From assembly GCA_009735695.1 (NCBI GenBank), contig SRSL01000001.1, positions 62,048 through 126,047 on the forward strand: DNA of 64,000 nt, in the 5' to 3' direction. The translations under genes and the position numbers were made by a program. Below are positions 16,344-23,912 of the stretch, piece after piece. The notes below the pieces were generated by a model. It had not been told where the DNA came from. It worked only from the letters and a program-made list of their open reading frames with translations, and made no database searches. The stretch comes from Christiangramia bathymodioli (GTDB lineage: Bacteria; Bacteroidota; Bacteroidia; Flavobacteriales; Flavobacteriaceae). Position 1 is the first letter of the stretch. Every line of letters begins with the position of its first letter.

Positions 16344-16351
16344 TATTTTTG
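16344..16351 (+). promoter_or_regulatory. Candidate promoter -7 box for the DUF2795 gene
   Basis: TATTTTTG fits TAnnTTTG and lies 26 nt upstream of the ATG at 16377. A TTCTTGG word about 20 nt upstream is a possible -33 element. Confidence 0.5.
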
Positions 16352-16376
16352 CCCAAATTTAAAACCCGATTAATCA

Positions 16377-16598
16377 ATGTATTGGACATTAGAATTAGCA
16401 TCCTACCTGAGCGATGCCCCCTGGCCGGCCACTAAAGACGAGTTAATAGACTACGCAATCCGAACCGGAGCTCCACTTGAGGTTGTTGAAAATCTTCAGG
16501 CCATTGAAGATGAGGGCGACTCTTATGACTCTATTGAAGAGATCTGGCCAGATTATCCTACCGATGAGGATTATCTCTGGAATGAGGACGAATATTAA
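16377..16598 (+). CDS. DUF2795 domain protein
   Basis: A 73-residue acidic protein. The pattern MYWTLELASYLSDAPWPATKDELIDYAIRTGAPLEVVENL is the DUF2795 core, predicted to be a small helical fold. The C-terminal part (about residues 42-73) is strongly acidic with several Trp and Tyr. In Bacteroidota this gene is often single and conserved; its function is unknown. It has its own candidate promoter and a terminator downstream, so it is probably monocistronic. Confidence 0.85.
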   Translation: MYWTLELASYLSDAPWPATKDELIDYAIRTGAPLEVVENLQAIEDEGDSYDSIEEIWPDYPTDEDYLWNEDEY

Positions 16599-16623
16599 AT
16601 TGAACAACACACAAAAAATAGGG

Positions 16624-16652
16624 AAAAGTCTCAGTCATGAGGCTTTTTTTTT
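16624..16652 (+). terminator. Rho-independent terminator after the DUF2795 gene
   Basis: AAAAGTCTCA and TGAGGCTTTT pair around GTCA with one G-T wobble, followed by a run of nine T. Confidence 0.85.
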
Positions 16653-16789
16653 GATTAAATTTGAACCCCTTAAATAAAAATTATACAGGGCTGAAATATT
16701 GAATTTTACCAGGCTTCAGTAAATGAAGCTTCTGAATTGGAGCGATCTGTGCTCGATCAGTTTTCAGACTGTAAAAACAAAAAACTAAT

Positions 16790-19700
16790 ATGAGTTTTTT
16801 AGATTCTGTTTTAAAAGTTTTCGTTGGCGATAAGTCGAAGAAAGATGTAAAAGAAATACAACCCATAGTTAATCAGATAAAGGCTCTTGAGTCTACTATG
16901 GAGGCTCTTAGCCTGGATGAACTTCGCGCGAAAACTTCCGAATTCAAGGCAAAGATCGCTGAAGCGACCAAAGAAACCAACGATAAAATAGAGAGCCTAA
17001 ACAAAGAGGCCGACGAAACCGACGATATTACCCGAAAGGAAGATATCTATGCCGAAGTAGATGCGCTTAAAGATAAAGCATACGAACTTTCTGAAGCTGT
17101 CCTTAACGAGATCCTTCCGGAAGCATTCGCTGTTGTTAAGGAAACTGCCAAGCGTTTTGTGCATAATCCGCAGCTGAAGGTTAAAGCCTCGGCTTTTGAC
17201 CGTGAACTTTCTGCTGAAAAGGATTATGTAAACCTTGAAGACGAGTATGCGATATGGAACAATTCCTGGGACGCTGCCGGAAAACCGGTGACATGGGACA
17301 TGATCCATTATGATGTTCAGCTTATTGGTGGGGTGGCCATGCACCAGGGTAAAATTGCAGAGATGCAAACCGGTGAAGGTAAAACCCTTGTAGCGACCCT
17401 TCCAGTCTACCTGAACGCTCTTACCGGCCGCGGGGTTCACCTGGTAACCGTGAACGATTATCTGGCCAAGCGTGACAGCGCGTGGATGGCGCCTATTTTC
17501 GAGTTCCATGGATTAAGCGTGGACTGTATCGATTACCATAGGCCAAATTCGGCAGCCAGGAGAAAGGCTTATAATGCCGATATCACCTACGGAACCAATA
17601 ACGAATTCGGTTTTGACTACCTGAGGGATAATATGTCCCATGCACCGAATGATCTGGTACAAAGACCACATAACTACGCGATCGTGGATGAGGTAGATTC
17701 GGTATTGATCGATGACGCCCGTACGCCGCTTATTATATCAGGACCTGTTCCGAAGGGAGACACTCATGAATTTATGGAGCTGAAACCGGCCATTGGAAAT
17801 ATCGTGGAAGTTCAGCGAAAATATTTGACTAAGGTACTTTCAGACGCCAAAAAACTGATCAGGGAAGGAGACACCAAGGAAGGTGGTTTCCAATTGTTGA
17901 GAGTTTACAGGGGTTTACCGAAGAACAAGGCGCTTATCAAGTTCCTGAGTGAGGAGGGTGTAAAGCAATTGCTTCAGAAGACCGAGAATTATTATATGCA
18001 GGATAACAACCGTGAAATGCCAAAGGTAGACGCGGAACTGTATTTCACTATAGATGAAAAGACCAACCAGATCGATCTAACCGATAAGGGTATTGAATAC
18101 CTCTCAGGAAAAGATGATCCTAACTTCTTCGTGATGCCGGAAATCGGGATGGAGATCGCGAAGATCGAAAAGGAAGGACTTTCCAAGGAAGAAGAGGCTG
18201 AAAAGAAAGAAGAACTTTTCCGCGATTACAGTGTAAAGAGTGAGCGTATCCATACCCTTCGTCAGCTTCTGAAAGCCTACACCCTGTTCGAAAAAGACAC
18301 CGAATACGTGGTGATGGATAACAAGGTAAAGATCGTTGACGAACAAACCGGACGTATCATGGACGGGCGCCGTTACAGCGACGGACTCCACCAGGCGATC
18401 GAGGCCAAGGAAAATGTGAAGATCGAGGATGCAACCCAGACTTTCGCTACGGTAACCCTTCAGAATTACTTCAGAATGTATCGCAAGCTATCCGGTATGA
18501 CCGGTACGGCGGTAACCGAAGCCGGGGAATTCTGGGAGATCTACAAACTGGATGTGGTGGAAATTCCAACCAACCGTCCTATCGCCAGAAATGACAAGGA
18601 AGATTTGGTTTATAAGACCAAACGTGAAAAATATAATGCGGTGATCGATCATGTGACCGATTTATCGCAGGCAGGAAGACCGGTATTGATCGGTACTACT
18701 TCAGTTGAAATTTCAGAATTATTAAGCCGAATGCTGACCCTGAGAAAAGTTCCGCATAACGTTCTGAACGCGAAACTGCATAAAAAAGAGGCCGATATCG
18801 TTGCCGAAGCAGGTAACGCGGGGATCGTGACCATCGCCACCAACATGGCGGGTCGTGGTACCGATATTAAATTAAGCAAGGAAGTTAAGGAAGCAGGCGG
18901 TCTGGCCATTATTGGTACAGAGCGTCATGACTCCAGACGTGTGGACAGGCAGTTAAGAGGTCGTGCCGGACGTCAGGGTGACCCGGGTAGCTCTCAGTTC
19001 TATGTTTCCCTTGAAGATAACCTGATGCGTTTGTTCGGTTCTGAAAGGATCGCTAAGCTAATGGACCGTATGGGTCTGGAAGAAGGTGAAGTTATTCAGC
19101 ATTCCATGATCTCGAAATCCATTGAACGCGCTCAGAAGAAAGTGGAAGAAAACAACTTTGGAGTTCGTAAGAGACTGCTGGAGTATGATGATGTGATGAA
19201 CGCCCAGCGTGAGGTGATCTACAAACGTAGATATCATGCATTGTTTGGAGAAAGACTGCGAGTGGATCTTGCCAATATGATCTTTGATATTTCAGAATCT
19301 ATCGTGGAGACCAACAAGGCTGCTGAAGATTTCAAGAATTTTGAATTCGAACTGATCAGGAACTTCGCGATGAGTTCTCCATATACTGAAGAGGAATTCA
19401 AGAAAATGAATACCCAGAAGCTAACTGGCGAGATCTACAAGGCTGCTTACAAGCATTATGATGAAAAAATGGATCACAATGCTCAAAGAGCATTTCCAGT
19501 GATCAAGCAGGTGCATGAAGATGAACGAAATAATTTTGAGCGTATTTCGGTTCCATTTACCGATGGCACGAAAACCCTTCAGGTAGTGACCAACCTTGAA
19601 AAGGCCTACGAAACTGAAGGAAAGCAGCTGATCAAGGATTTCGAAAAGAATATTACCCTTGCCATTATCGATGATGCCTGGAAAACACATTTACGCAAGA

Positions 19701-20149
19701 TGGATGAGCTGAAACAGAGTGTTCAGCTGGCCGTTCACGAACAGAAAGATCCTTTATTGATCTATAAGTTCGAGGCCTTTGAATTGTTCAAGGCGATGCT
19801 GGAAAATGTGAACCGCGACGTAATCTCCTTCCTGTTCAAAGGTGAGATCCCTTCAGCGGGAGCGCCGAGTATTCACGAAGCACGCCAGGTGAAACAAAAA
19901 GAGAAGATCGAAACCAAGAAGGAAGAAATTCCGAATATGGACGAAAGAGCTGCCCAGAGCAGGGCTGCAGGAAACACTCAGCAACGCCAGCAGGAAAAAG
20001 TGGAAACCATTGTTAGAGACAAACCGAAGATCGGTCGAAACGACAAGGTGACCATCAAGAACGTGATGAGCGGTGAAAACAAAAGCATGAAATACAAGCA
20101 GGCCATTCCTCTATTGGACAAGGGAGACTGGGTGTTGGTAGATGATTAG
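16790..20149 (+). CDS. secA: Preprotein translocase ATPase SecA
   Basis: A 1119-residue ATPase that pushes unfolded preproteins through SecYEG at the inner membrane. Nucleotide-binding domain 1 has the motif TGEGKTLVATLPVYLNAL (about residues 192-209). VNDYLAKRDS, the DEVD box in IVDEVDSVLIDDART and FGFDYLRDN are all present. The second domain carries TNMAGRGTDIKL and QLRGRAGRQGDPGSS. The length, with long charged insertions near residues 330-480, is the usual Bacteroidota form, as against about 900 residues in Escherichia coli. The C-terminus ends LLDKGDWVLVDD without the cysteine-rich zinc tail. The TAG stop lies in the first unit of a heptamer array. Confidence 0.97.
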   Translation: MSFLDSVLKVFVGDKSKKDVKEIQPIVNQIKALESTMEALSLDELRAKTSEFKAKIAEATKETNDKIESLNKEADETDDITRKEDIYAEVDALKDKAYELSEAVLNEILPEAFAVVKETAKRFVHNPQLKVKASAFDRELSAEKDYVNLEDEYAIWNNSWDAAGKPVTWDMIHYDVQLIGGVAMHQGKIAEMQTGEGKTLVATLPVYLNALTGRGVHLVTVNDYLAKRDSAWMAPIFEFHGLSVDCIDYHRPNSAARRKAYNADITYGTNNEFGFDYLRDNMSHAPNDLVQRPHNYAIVDEVDSVLIDDARTPLIISGPVPKGDTHEFMELKPAIGNIVEVQRKYLTKVLSDAKKLIREGDTKEGGFQLLRVYRGLPKNKALIKFLSEEGVKQLLQKTENYYMQDNNREMPKVDAELYFTIDEKTNQIDLTDKGIEYLSGKDDPNFFVMPEIGMEIAKIEKEGLSKEEEAEKKEELFRDYSVKSERIHTLRQLLKAYTLFEKDTEYVVMDNKVKIVDEQTGRIMDGRRYSDGLHQAIEAKENVKIEDATQTFATVTLQNYFRMYRKLSGMTGTAVTEAGEFWEIYKLDVVEIPTNRPIARNDKEDLVYKTKREKYNAVIDHVTDLSQAGRPVLIGTTSVEISELLSRMLTLRKVPHNVLNAKLHKKEADIVAEAGNAGIVTIATNMAGRGTDIKLSKEVKEAGGLAIIGTERHDSRRVDRQLRGRAGRQGDPGSSQFYVSLEDNLMRLFGSERIAKLMDRMGLEEGEVIQHSMISKSIERAQKKVEENNFGVRKRLLEYDDVMNAQREVIYKRRYHALFGERLRVDLANMIFDISESIVETNKAAEDFKNFEFELIRNFAMSSPYTEEEFKKMNTQKLTGEIYKAAYKHYDEKMDHNAQRAFPVIKQVHEDERNNFERISVPFTDGTKTLQVVTNLEKAYETEGKQLIKDFEKNITLAIIDDAWKTHLRKMDELKQSVQLAVHEQKDPLLIYKFEAFELFKAMLENVNRDVISFLFKGEIPSAGAPSIHEARQVKQKEKIETKKEEIPNMDERAAQSRAAGNTQQRQQEKVETIVRDKPKIGRNDKVTIKNVMSGENKSMKYKQAIPLLDKGDWVLVDD

Positions 20150-20214
20150 ACGTTAGACGTTAGACGTTAGACGTTAGACGTTAGACGTTAGACGTTAGAC
20201 GTTAGACGTTAGAC
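20146..20214. repeat. Exact heptanucleotide tandem repeat (TTAGACG, 9.9 copies)
   Basis: Sixty-nine nucleotides of perfect TTAGACG repeats start one base before the secA stop codon, so the TAG stop is part of unit 1. It is followed by a terminator. Confidence 0.93.
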
Positions 20215-20218
20215 AAAA

Positions 20219-20254
20219 TTAAAAATTCCGGGCTAAGCTCCGGAATTTTTATTT
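20219..20254 (+). terminator. Rho-independent terminator after secA
   Basis: AAATTCCGG and CCGGAATTT pair around GCTAAGCT, with flanking A and T runs. Confidence 0.85.
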
Positions 20255-20351
20255 CAGTATTCTTCGGTATCCTATCTTTTTTGAAGTGTAGTATTTTACA
20301 GGCGTAAAAAATTTTTGAAGCCCTGGAAAAAATTTAGCCTGGGAAATACGG

Positions 20352-20379
20352 TTCCAATTTTGAAAATTCAAAATTGGAA
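20352..20379. repeat. Perfect 28-nt palindrome in the convergent spacer
   Basis: TTCCAATTTTGAA and its exact reverse complement are separated by two A. It sits between the secA terminator and the end of the 20533 gene. It could be a terminator-like hairpin, a protein-binding site or part of a small RNA. The rest of 20255-20532 contains A- and T-runs plus a second weak inverted pair (TGTCC/GGACA near 20396-20424), but no gene. Confidence 0.6.
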
Positions 20380-20532
20380 ACACCTGCAAAAAAGTGTCCT
20401 TTTTTTGGTTCGTTTTTTTGGACAGGCAAAAAAATGAACTGAATTAGAACCTCCTTATTCAAATACAATCAGGTCATTCAACCTATTGAAGTTGAAAGAA
20501 CATTTCGTCTTCAAAATTTTTAGATTATAGTA

Positions 20533-20919
20533 TTACAGTTGATACTGCCTATCCAAAAATCTCTTCATAAACGGAATCTGCAAAAAGAAAAGAGCTATAA
20601 AAGCAATCGCATACTGCATGGTTTCTGAAAGCCTGATACTAGGAATCTCAATAAACTCAGGTACCCTGAAATCTAAAGACCAGTTCCAGGAAACATTTGC
20701 AGACATCAAATAAAGACCTATGACCGCACTTAAAATACAACCCGCCAGGATAAACCATACAAATTTCGGAATAAGTGGTTTATACGGAGAAATAGCTACA
20801 TTTCTCTGTTCTACTATCCCCATGATCCTGTTTTTGAAATCGGCTGAAGGCGCTTTGATTCCGGCATCATTCAGCAACTTCTTCATCATTTCTTCTTCCC
20901 TGTTAAACTGCTTTTCCAT
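20533..20919 (-). CDS. Predicted anti-sigma-like membrane protein
   Basis: A 128-residue protein with a charged N-terminal half (about residues 1-45, beginning MEKQFNREEEMMKKLLND) and two hydrophobic helices (about 50-70 and 100-117). It overlaps the 3' end of the ECF sigma gene by 17 nt, the usual position for an anti-sigma factor. No zinc-binding HxxxCxxC motif is seen, so it would be a non-classical type. The function is inferred from position and topology. It is the last gene of a two-gene operon. Confidence 0.6.
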   Translation of the reverse strand: MEKQFNREEEMMKKLLNDAGIKAPSADFKNRIMGIVEQRNVAISPYKPLIPKFVWFILAGCILSAVIGLYLMSANVSWNWSLDFRVPEFIEIPSIRLSETMQYAIAFIALFFLQIPFMKRFLDRQYQL

Positions 20920-21490
20920 CTTTCAATGATATTTCGGGTTTTACATAGCCTTTGAGCAGTGAGAACAGCTTCTTCCGACTACGATATAATTTTATTTTAA
21001 TATTATCCTCAGTAAGATCGGTAACCTGAGAAATTTCCTTTACCGATTGCTCCTCAAAATAATATAAACTGATAATGAATGCCTCCTCCTCTGGCAACTT
21101 TCCTATGCAATCATTGATCAGCCTGGACCGTTCTTCTGAGAGCATATATTCCAGCCCATTTTCAATATGGTCCAGACTGTCATCGGTAATTTCTTCGATC
21201 ACCTCATAGGTTTGATGCCTTTTGTTCCTTTTGATCCTATCCAATGCCTTATGATAAACTATCCGGTACAGCCAGGTAGAAAATTTCGAGTCTCCCCTGA
21301 AACTGGCTAATGAATCAAAAGCCTTAATAAAACTATCCTGGGCCACCTCTTCGGCCTCTTCGGTATTACGGAGCATTCGAATAGCCACCGTAAACACAAA
21401 ATTTTGATAACGTTCTACCAGCTCGCCAAATACCGTAGTATTACCAGTCAGGATTTTCTCTATCAATTGATGGTCAGTTAGCTTATTCAT
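20903..21490 (-). CDS. ECF-type RNA polymerase sigma factor
   Basis: A 195-residue sigma-70 family protein with only regions 2 and 4. Region 2 includes LVERYQNFVFTVAIRMLRN, then AEEVAQDSFIKAFDSLASFRGDSKFSTWLYRI (about residues 42-73), which carries the core-binding and -10 recognition helices. Region 4 contains EEQSVKEISQVTDLTEDNIKIKLYRSRKKL (about 145-174), a helix-turn-helix. The gene overlaps the predicted anti-sigma gene. The target promoter cannot be read from the sequence. Confidence 0.9.
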   Translation of the reverse strand: MNKLTDHQLIEKILTGNTTVFGELVERYQNFVFTVAIRMLRNTEEAEEVAQDSFIKAFDSLASFRGDSKFSTWLYRIVYHKALDRIKRNKRHQTYEVIEEITDDSLDHIENGLEYMLSEERSRLINDCIGKLPEEEAFIISLYYFEEQSVKEISQVTDLTEDNIKIKLYRSRKKLFSLLKGYVKPEISLKDGKAV

Positions 21491-21629
21491 TCCACTATAG
21501 GACGACCAGTTGTGATCATCGGTTACAGGAATATTTCAAAATAAATTTACATTTTTTTGTAACCGGTTTGGAAAAGAGGGCGTCCTAATAGCAAACGAAC
21601 TTTTATTTTCAATCTAAAAACTCACAATC

Positions 21630-21980
21630 ATGGGATCAGAAGTAATCATTATGCCAATCATCTTCGGTGTTATTTTCGGAATGTTTTACCTGTACATTTC
21701 GGCCAGAAACCGCGAACGCCTGGCGCTCATTGAAAAAGGAGCCGACGCCAGCATCTTTTACAGCAAAAAGAAACATGTCACTCCTATCTGGAAAGTGATA
21801 GTTATTAACCTGGCATTGCTATTAGTGGGTATTGGTATTGGGATCTTCCTGGCCGAGATACTCCGCTCTGCTCTTGGAATAGATGAAGATATCGTCTATC
21901 CGGGTACGATCTTCCTCCTAGCAGGTCTTGGCCTATTCGCAGGTTTCTTTACCACCAAAAAACTGAACGAAGACGCCTAA
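21630..21980 (+). CDS. DUF6249 family membrane protein
   Basis: A 116-residue protein with three hydrophobic helices: about residues 7-24 (next to YISARNRERLALIEKGAD, the family motif), about 53-75 and about 90-108. The basic loop SKKKHVTPIWK separates the first two. The family is common in Bacteroidota beside ECF sigma genes, as here, where it is divergent from one with 139 nt between. Its function is unknown; a role with the sigma module is possible. Confidence 0.72.
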   Translation: MGSEVIIMPIIFGVIFGMFYLYISARNRERLALIEKGADASIFYSKKKHVTPIWKVIVINLALLLVGIGIGIFLAEILRSALGIDEDIVYPGTIFLLAGLGLFAGFFTTKKLNEDA

Positions 21981-22001
21981 CTAACACATCTAATACGGAT
22001 C

Positions 22002-22037
22002 AAAATCCCGAAATTACTTTCGGGATTTTTTATTTTT
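22002..22037 (+). terminator. Rho-independent terminator after the DUF6249 gene
   Basis: AAAATCCCGAAA and TTTCGGGATTTT form a perfect stem around TTAC, followed by T-rich sequence. Confidence 0.88.
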
Positions 22038-22095
22038 AGTAGTAGCTGTTGGAATTTTACTAATTTTAACAAACTAATCAATCGACAACTCACCA

Positions 22096-22569
22096 ATGAA
22101 AAAATTCGGTATTGAGATCAAATGGGGTATCCTCTTTACGATCATCTCGCTCGTTTGGATGTTCATTGAAAAAGCTCTTGGCTGGCATGACGAAAAAATC
22201 GCCCAGCATGCTATTTATACCAATATCTTCGGAATCGTGGCCGTTCTGTTGTACGTCCTGGCTTTACTGGACAAGCGCAAGAATTTTTATAAGGACCAAA
22301 TGAACTGGTCGCGGGGCTTTGTCTCGGGAGTGATCATAAGCATTGTAGTGGCTATACTTTCTCCCCTGGCCATGTTTCTAACCCATGAATTCATCACGCC
22401 AGACTATTTTGACAATGCTATCGCTCATTCAGTAAGTATGGGCAATAAGCAGGAAGATGCGGAGGCCTACTTTAATTTAAATTCTTATATGCTGCAGGCC
22501 TTTTTCTTTTCGCTTACTGTTGGGATCGTTACTTCAGCGGTTGTGGCGATTTTTGTGAGGAAGAAGTAG
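22096..22569 (+). CDS. DUF4199 family membrane protein
   Basis: A 157-residue protein with four hydrophobic helices (about residues 9-24, 40-58, 75-95 and 133-152). The DUF4199 pattern is visible in EIKWGILFTIISLVWM, in the polar loop KRKNFYKDQMNWSRGFVSG between helices 2 and 3, and in the region before helix 4. The family is restricted mainly to Bacteroidota and has no assigned function. The stop is followed after 12 nt by the first end of the inverted-repeat cluster. Confidence 0.82.
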   Translation: MKKFGIEIKWGILFTIISLVWMFIEKALGWHDEKIAQHAIYTNIFGIVAVLLYVLALLDKRKNFYKDQMNWSRGFVSGVIISIVVAILSPLAMFLTHEFITPDYFDNAIAHSVSMGNKQEDAEAYFNLNSYMLQAFFFSLTVGIVTSAVVAIFVRKK

Positions 22570-22581
22570 TTGGTGGTATTT

Positions 22582-22686
22582 GTCAATTCAACCGCAGGGA
22601 AAAATCTATTTTTATATCGACCTTTTTCAGAATTAACAACTTCAAATTAAAAGAGATTTCTCAGTCGCCAGCTCCTTCGAAATGAC
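22582..22686. mobile_element. Inverted-repeat unit 1, non-coding (MITE-like)
   Basis: The left end (22582-22607, a degenerate GTCATTTCGA...GAGAAATCT) and right end (22654-22686, AGATTTCTCAGTCGCC ... TTCGAAATGAC) are in inverted orientation. They enclose a 46-nt filler that contains TTTATATCGACCTTTTTCAG. The filler is shared with unit 3, whereas unit 2 carries a gene in the same place. Confidence 0.72.
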
Positions 22687-22710
22687 AACCTAAAATATTA
22701 CAAAATTCTG

Positions 22711-23043
22711 GTCATTTCGACCGGAGGGAGAAATCTGAATAATGAAATCATATTACCTGTATATAACTACAAATTATTTAAAAACCGTTTTATATGTAGG
22801 TATAACGAATGATCTCAATAAAAGAATAGATCAGCATTATCAGGACAGTAAATTGAATAAGAAATCTTTTGCCGGAAAGTATAACTGTTACCATCTAGTA
22901 TATTTCGAAGAGTTCCAAAATCCTTCAGAAGCAATTTTGAGGGAAAAGAAAGTAAAACTTATTGAAGATTTTAATTCGGAATGGAGATTCCTGGAAAATC
23001 AATTTTAATGAGATTTCTCAGTCGCAAGCTCCTTCGAAATGAC
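22711..23043. mobile_element. Inverted-repeat unit 2 carrying a GIY-YIG nuclease gene
   Basis: The left end (22711-22736) reads GTCATTTCGACCGGAGGGAG then AAATCT. The right end (23011-23043) is AGATTTCTCAGTCGCAAGCT followed by CCTTCGAAATGAC. The ends are inverted relative to each other at their outer and inner words. The gene fills the space between them, starting 5 nt after the left end and stopping 2 nt before the right end. Such tight packing suggests a compact element in which the nuclease belongs with the ends. Confidence 0.7.
22742..23008 (+). CDS. GIY-YIG nuclease family protein
   Basis: An 88-residue single-domain GIY-YIG protein of the short UvrC-N/YhbQ-like type. The GIY strand is represented by YYLYI (residues 4-8) and YIG by YVG (about 18-20). 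The catalytic arginine is in TNDLNKRIDQH (about 22-32), and the metal-binding glutamate in AILREKKVKLIEDF (about 64-77). Length is normal for this small family. Its position inside a pair of inverted repeat ends suggests a role in repeat mobility or maintenance, which is an inference. Confidence 0.87.
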   Translation: MKSYYLYITTNYLKTVLYVGITNDLNKRIDQHYQDSKLNKKSFAGKYNCYHLVYFEEFQNPSEAILREKKVKLIEDFNSEWRFLENQF

Positions 23044-23068
23044 TACGATAAAAAATAACTTTATTGAA

Positions 23069-23182
23069 GTCATTTCGACCGCAGGGAGAAATCTGTCTTT
23101 ATATCGACATTTTTCAGAATGAATTATTTCAAATTCAGCGATTTCTCAGTCGCCCCGAGAAAACGGGACTTCTTCGAATGAC
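23069..23182. mobile_element. Inverted-repeat unit 3, non-coding (MITE-like)
   Basis: The left end is at 23069-23094 (GTCATTTCGACCGCAGGGAG then AAATCT) and the right end at 23140-23182, enlarged by a small GC-rich hairpin (CCCGAGAAAACGGG). The 45-nt filler contains TTTATATCGACATTTTTCAG and aligns with the filler of unit 1 over most of its length. Confidence 0.72.
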
Positions 23183-23192
23183 TAATTGAGCA

Positions 23193-23873
23193 TCATATCT
23201 TCAACAACAAATTAGGATCCGGGCAGATCTTTAAATAAGACTCCAGATCTTCCTTTTTTACAACACCTGGAAAATCCCCGATTTTTCCATGCAGATCTTC
23301 GATCACCTGGAAATGAAGATGCGGGGCATAATCACCATTTTCAGAAAAATCACCAAGTTCCGCTATTTTTTCACCAGCACTAACCTTTTTCCCTACTTCA
23401 AGACCCGATAGCGATCTTCTGCTTAAGTGTCCGTAAAGGGTATAAAATGTTCTTTCGTCTATAGTATGCTCCAGGATAATGGTAGGGCCATAATCGCCAA
23501 AATTGGAATTGTCTTTAAAGCTGTGAATTTTTCCCTGCAGCGGACTAATAATTTCAGAATACGCAGGCACCCAGATATCAAGGCCAATATGTATATTTCT
23601 GTTTGAAGATACATTATTGAAGAGTTCGCTTCGGTTATAAAGCGTTCGGAGTTCATTATAACCACCATAAGCGGCCCTTGCCTCCCTGTTCTTTAAATAT
23701 TCATCTATAAAAACCGAAAATGCTTCCGAAGAAGCAACTTCAAGTTTCAACAGGTCGCGATTGTTTTCTGAAAGATCGATATAGGCATAGTCACTATGCG
23801 TGTAATCTCCTCCAATTACAGGGGTGAATCCTGTAGTTATCTCGTTCAAAAATTCAGCAAAATCCTGCATCAC
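23193..23873 (-). CDS. M23 family metallopeptidase-like protein
   Basis: A 226-residue LytM/M23-type protein. The zinc ligands are present: IHIGLDIWVP (about residues 95-104) gives the HxxxD pair, GHLSRR (about 147-152) the middle motif, and HLHFQVIED (about 185-193) the HxH motif. There is no signal peptide or membrane helix, although most peptidoglycan endopeptidases of this family are exported. The role in cell-wall cleavage is therefore uncertain. It is separated from the upstream gene by 39 nt. Confidence 0.82.
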   Translation of the reverse strand: MMQDFAEFLNEITTGFTPVIGGDYTHSDYAYIDLSENNRDLLKLEVASSEAFSVFIDEYLKNREARAAYGGYNELRTLYNRSELFNNVSSNRNIHIGLDIWVPAYSEIISPLQGKIHSFKDNSNFGDYGPTIILEHTIDERTFYTLYGHLSRRSLSGLEVGKKVSAGEKIAELGDFSENGDYAPHLHFQVIEDLHGKIGDFPGVVKKEDLESYLKICPDPNLLLKI

Positions 23874-23912
23874 GATCGGCTTTTAAAGGAAGCCAAATGT
23901 AATGGCTAGATT

